A stretch of DNA of 64,000 nt from NCBI RefSeq assembly GCF_009870125.1, contig NC_046680.1, positions 3,038,001 to 3,102,000 on the forward strand, read 5' to 3'. A program made the position numbers and the translations under genes. Source of the stretch: Drosophila pseudoobscura. Lineage: Eukaryota; Arthropoda; Insecta; Diptera; Drosophilidae. Position 1 is the first letter of the stretch; the number at the start of each line of letters is the position of its first letter. The notes under the pieces are model-generated. The model was given only the letters and a program-made list of their open reading frames with translations, had not been told where the DNA came from and ran no database searches. Positions 60,490 through 64,000 of the stretch are shown piece by piece.

Positions 60490-61122
60490 AGGCCGAAATG
60501 CGCACAGTCATGAGGCAGACTCAAACTGGGTTTCCGGATGTCCGGAAACAATTCGTGGCTCTCAACGGGAAATTCCTAACCCTTGAATCGCAGTTTCTTG
60601 GGCTCTTGAGCGAATCGCCTAGACGGAAAATTCCGCATAATGATACCAAAATCTTGCAACCTAATCAGGTTGGCACGCCTGCATCCCACCTTCATCCATC
60701 GGAAGCATTTGTTACACCGTGTGGTCATGCCTCGCCGTTATCTGTAAATCCGCCAACGGCGGCTCCGATGTTTTTTACATATCATCCTTTAAAATTCTTC
60801 TTCCTGATTCTTTACTATCCAAATCTCTTGAACCGTTAATATGGCCTGAGTTTCCTATCAGAAAGTTCGCAGTTTGTTCGGTAAATTGCGTCAAATTCAT
60901 ACAAATACTGCGTCTTTTGATTTCGATGCCATCGCTTTTGCCGAAACCTTACTTAACTCTTCTATTAATGATCATGAAAATTTCATTGACAATTACCGCC
61001 CATCTTTTGCTGGTGGGGTCTGATTGCAGTCAAATCTGATTTCTCATCTGAGTTATTCCCATTAAATAATATCCATGGAACTGAATTTGTTACAGTCAAA
61101 GTTCGTGTTGGTTCGGCATTTT
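60490..61122 (+). pseudogene. CR1-like fragment 3: ORF1 end and endonuclease start
   Basis: 60498-60840 has TLESQFLGLLSESPRRKIP and Pro-rich sequence, probably ORF1 tail. From 60855 another frame shows the endonuclease N-terminus: YQKVRSLFGKLRQIHTNTA, DFDAIAFAETLLNSSINDH, then a shortened stretch and VKVRVGS just before the INE-1-like repeat. Broken by stops and deletions. Confidence 0.6.
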
Positions 61123-62143
61123 TATACCCGATACTCAAAATGAGTATTGGGGTATATTAGATTTGTGGTAAAAATGGATGTGTGTAACGTTCAGAAGGAA
61201 TCGTTTCTGACCCCATAAAGTATATATATTCTTGATCAGCATCAATAGCCGAGGCGATTGAGCCATGTCTGTCTGTCCGTCCCCTTCAGAGGCTAATGCT
61301 CAAAGACTATAAGAGCTCGAGCAACGATGTTTTGGATCCAGACTTTTGTGATATGTCACTGCTACAAAAATATTTCAAAACTTTGCCCCGCCCACTTCCG
61401 CCCCCACAAAGGACGAAAATCTGTGGCATCCACAATTTCGACGATACGAGAAAACTAAAAACGAAGAGTCGTAGAAGATGACTGTATTTCTAGAGCGCAA
61501 AATCTGAACCAGACCGTATAATTATTATAGCCAGAATCAAGAAAACAATTTCATTCTTTCTCGCTCTGTCTCTCTCTAACACATGGTTTCATGGTCGGTT
61601 TTGCCAATTGCAAAATATGAGTTCAAGGATCTCAGAACCTATAAGAGCCAGAGCAACCAAATTTCGTATCCACACTCCTGTGATATGGGACCTTGACCGT
61701 TTCGTGTCCAAATTTCGCCACACCCCCTTCCGCCCCCGCAAAGGACAAAAATCTGGGGCATCCTCAAATCTCAGAGACTATTAGGGCTAGAGTAACCAAA
61801 TTTGGTATACGCACTTCTGTTAGATCTCACTATAAAACGTATATCCCAAAATTCCGCCCCACCCCCTTCCGCCCCCATAAAGGACGAAAATCTGTTGCAT
61901 CCACAATATTGCAGATTCGAAAAAACTAAAAACGCAGAATCATAGATAATGCCCATATCTATCAGATTGCTGAATCTGGATTAGATCAGATAATTTTTAT
62001 AGCCCAAAGGAACAAATCAATTTGCACCGGCTACGCAGCGCCCGACGTCAAGCTTAGACTGATTTTCTGTCTCTCTCGCACGCACTCTTTGTCGTGTCGT
62101 TTAATATTAGGAGGAGAGCCATACTGACTTAGTATCGGGTATA
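61123..62143 (+). mobile_element. INE-1/DINE-1-like repeat with 13-bp inverted ends
   Basis: TATACCCGATACT (61123-61135) and AGTATCGGGTATA (62131-62143) are perfect inverted copies. Inside are CCCATAAAGTATATATATTC, TTGATCAGCATCAATAGCCG, GTCTGTCTGTCCGTCC and three diverged copies of a block with CCACTTCCGCCCCCACAAAG followed by GACGAAAATCTG (about 61390, 61720, 61860). The first half is the same sequence as in D-int1 and D-int2 in reverse. Non-coding. Identification with INE-1/DINE-1 is from memory of its motifs. Confidence 0.65.
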
Positions 62144-63260
62144 TAGAGTTGCTAGCTATATTTACTCCGCCCTTAACCTTACCTAACCTCCCTGATTCTC
62201 CAAGTATTTGTCATAAAAAGTAATAAATCCAGGCTCTATAAAAAGTACCAGAAGTCGGGCTCCACGTCGGCCTTAGCTCTCTGTTCCTTACAATTAATAG
62301 TCAGTGTTATAATCATTACCTTTCACAATGTAGTAGAAATTTTCGGAGTGATCCTAAAAAGTTATATTCGTTCGTTAACTCTAAGCGTAAGTCAAACTCT
62401 TTTCCTCCGTCCCTTCATTACCAGAACAAAACAGAAGCTTCTGCTGTTGGTATTGCAAAAATATTGAAAACTATCGCCGATCGCCTTCCGCCATCCTGAA
62501 TCTTCTTGAGTTCCTGGTCACCCGGCAACTGCAACATCTTTGTTGCAGCTTGATATCTCCGTCCCAACACGGTTTCTTCAGACATCGTTCAACATCGACT
62601 AACCTTCTTGAGTTTTCTAACCTAATCCACCGTGGTTTTCAAAGTGGTTTACGGACTTCAGCAAGGCATTCGATTCTGTGAACCATGCTTATTCACAAGC
62701 TCTCTTTATTAGGGTTCCCAACGAATCTTCTAGATTGGATTTTGTTCTAACTCTCTAACCGTACTCAACGTGTTTTGTTTTCTAATGTGTTGTCAAATAT
62801 TGTTAATGTTACTTCAGGTGTGCCACAGGGAAGTTATCTGGGCCCGCTTCTCTTTATTTTGTTTGTGAATGACTTCCTCGAGTTATGACATACTCTAATA
62901 TACTAATGATTGCTGATGATGTTAAAATCTGTCTGCCTGTCGCGCTTCACATTTTGTCTCATATGTTCTAGTTCAAATGACCTCGTAGTCCTCTTTGATC
63001 ATAAGATGTGTTTTAACAGCCATATAGCTACAACAGTAAATAACGCTAAGGGTGTCTTAGCATTCATCAAGCTTTGGTACAAGGAGTTTGACGACCCGTA
63101 CGTTAGGAAACAACTCCATATCTCGTTAATACGTCCTATATTGGAGTATTGTTCTTGTGTGTGGAGCCTGCAGTCCTCTTACCCATGTGTAGGTCTAATT
63201 ATGCCGAACATGAACCTATTATGGTTTTATGCCATAATTATAACCTCTGTCATACCTTAA
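62144..63260 (+). pseudogene. CR1-like fragment 3: linker and RT
   Basis: After the INE-1-like repeat: SGSTSALALC and RNFRSDPKKLYSFVNSKRKS (endonuclease-RT linker), then RT in several frames: FTDFSKAFDSVNH (palm Asp), VCHREVIWARFSLF (equivalent to the PQG.LGPLLF block), ADDVKIC (catalytic, about 62915-62935), and the thumb NNAKGVLAFIKLWYKEFDDP, SLIRPILEYCSCVW. Many frameshifts; no function possible. Confidence 0.75.
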
Positions 63261-63415
63261 ACCCTGAACTATCGGTTAAATAAATAGCATGCAATATTTA
63301 TAATCACCTCAATTTAACTAACTTTTAACTTCTCTTTTTTCCTCCTTTTGTAATTAAGTACCATTATTAACAGATAATTGTTAATTTAATAAAATAATAA
63401 AAATAAATAAAATAA

Positions 63416-63600
63416 GCTGGGCAATAAACAGCTTCAACCCGTTCAAATCCCCAGGCCCAAGTCCCCAATTCAGAAGGCCGTGGAAACGGCCATCAACTGG
63501 CTTCAAGGTATCTTCAGACAGAAACTGGCTGTAGGCACAATCACGCGAGCTTGGCTTAAGGCAAAGATAGTCTTCATCGCCAAAGCAGGGGAAATCCATA
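63416..63600 (+). pseudogene. LOA/R1-clade RT scrap
   Basis: AINSFNPFKSPGP in one frame, then TAINWLQGIFRQKLAVGTIT and RAWLKAKIVFIAKAG in another, correspond to the RT N-terminal region of R1/LOA elements (SPGPDGI...IP..WR.AKVVFIPKPGK). One frameshift in under 200 bp. Confidence 0.65.
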
Positions 63601-63892
63601 TAATTCTGTTAGGTCAGGGCCAGCCGTGACACAAAAACTTGTCGTTTTATTGGGACACCCACTAGTGGTTTACCAGTGGTACTACCAGCCTAGTACGTTT
63701 GGTGGCAATATCCGGAGGTCCGGAACGTCTACTTACTGGTGGGATCGGGATAGACGGGAAAACTAGCGAACCTGCGGACATCACGGACACGGACGCTCCG
63801 AGGCAATGAATTCTGTTACCGAATCTGCATCGCCAGCAGCTGTAGTTGCCCTTGGAGTGGCAAACGAGATCAACTGCTGCACACTTGGAGTA
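63601..63892. other. Unassigned spacer, possibly another non-LTR 5' end
   Basis: About 290 bp of moderate GC with an open start at 63808 (ATGAATTCTGTTACCG). Could be the beginning of a non-LTR ORF1 cut by the LTR at 63893. No firm assignment. Confidence 0.35.
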
Positions 63893-64000
63893 TGTGACGG
63901 CGCTTCGGCCGGGGTATGCTCGTCGCGCCGGGTTCCACAGAAATTTGTTTGATCTCTGGGTGTGGTAGCTGAAAGAGAGTCTCGTGGTGCAAGAATAAGG
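63893..64000 (-). repeat. Third copy of the element A LTR (truncated by the window end)
   Basis: TGTGACGGCGCTTCGGCCGG... matches the first 108 bp of the element A LTRs at 34955 and 51216 with a handful of differences, closest to the 34955 copy. Another element A, or a solo LTR, continues past the window. Confidence 0.9.

Overview
The window is a block of nested, decayed transposable elements from a Drosophila-type genome, most likely pericentromeric, dot-chromosome or other repeat-rich heterochromatin. The evidence is several BEL/Pao and Ty3/Gypsy LTR retrotransposons, CR1/Jockey-type and LOA/R1-type non-LTR remnants, and INE-1/DINE-1-like repeats with the TATACCC...GGGTATA ends and GTCCGTCTGT-type microsatellite common in Drosophila. 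I see no rRNA gene, tRNA gene, CRISPR array or bacterial-type operon, and no convincing intact host gene. One candidate host first exon lies near 57.1 kb. The species cannot be fixed from the sequence alone.

Layout. 1-2011 is a LOA/R1-clade remnant (ORF1 and endonuclease) fused directly to a CR1-like RT remnant (2012-3240). 3241-4529 has nothing I recognise. 4530-10000 holds minus-strand BEL/Pao sequence: a zinc-finger/protease fragment of one element (4530-5590) abutting the 3' end of another, 'BEL1' (5591-10000), whose 5' leader continues at 53149-53340.

BEL1 is split by a 43-kb composite, element C (10006-53148), flanked by the 5-bp target duplication ATACC. C is an env-bearing, roo-like BEL element on the minus strand. 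It carries two independent nested insertions. The first is a tandem array of BEL element D (15967-33793, target duplication CCATA inside C's gag), made of four LTRs alternating with three internal regions. The second is a Ty3/Gypsy element A (34955-52970, minus, target duplication ATGG inside C's 5' LTR), which is itself split by a Ty3/Gypsy element B (37054-46961, plus, target duplication TGTT). The insertion order is therefore BEL1, then C, then D and A, then B.

53340-55362 is a plus-strand BEL fragment (E) related to D, with an internally deleted LTR. 55363-60490 is AT-rich with scattered relics. 60490-63260 is a CR1-like remnant interrupted by an INE-1-like repeat. 63416-63600 is a LOA/R1 RT scrap, and a third copy of the element A LTR starts at 63893 and runs off the window.

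How the genes work together: each LTR element encodes the usual self-replication set (gag, protease, reverse transcriptase, RNase H, integrase), primed by different host tRNAs: Lys for A and B, Asn for D, apparently Tyr for C. Almost every reading frame is broken. The best preserved are the 1351-codon gag-pol frame of D copy 3 and the gag and pol frames of B. The most unusual features are the shared-LTR tandem array of D, a roughly 36-bp minisatellite built into the LTRs of A, and a repeat-rich third ORF in B.
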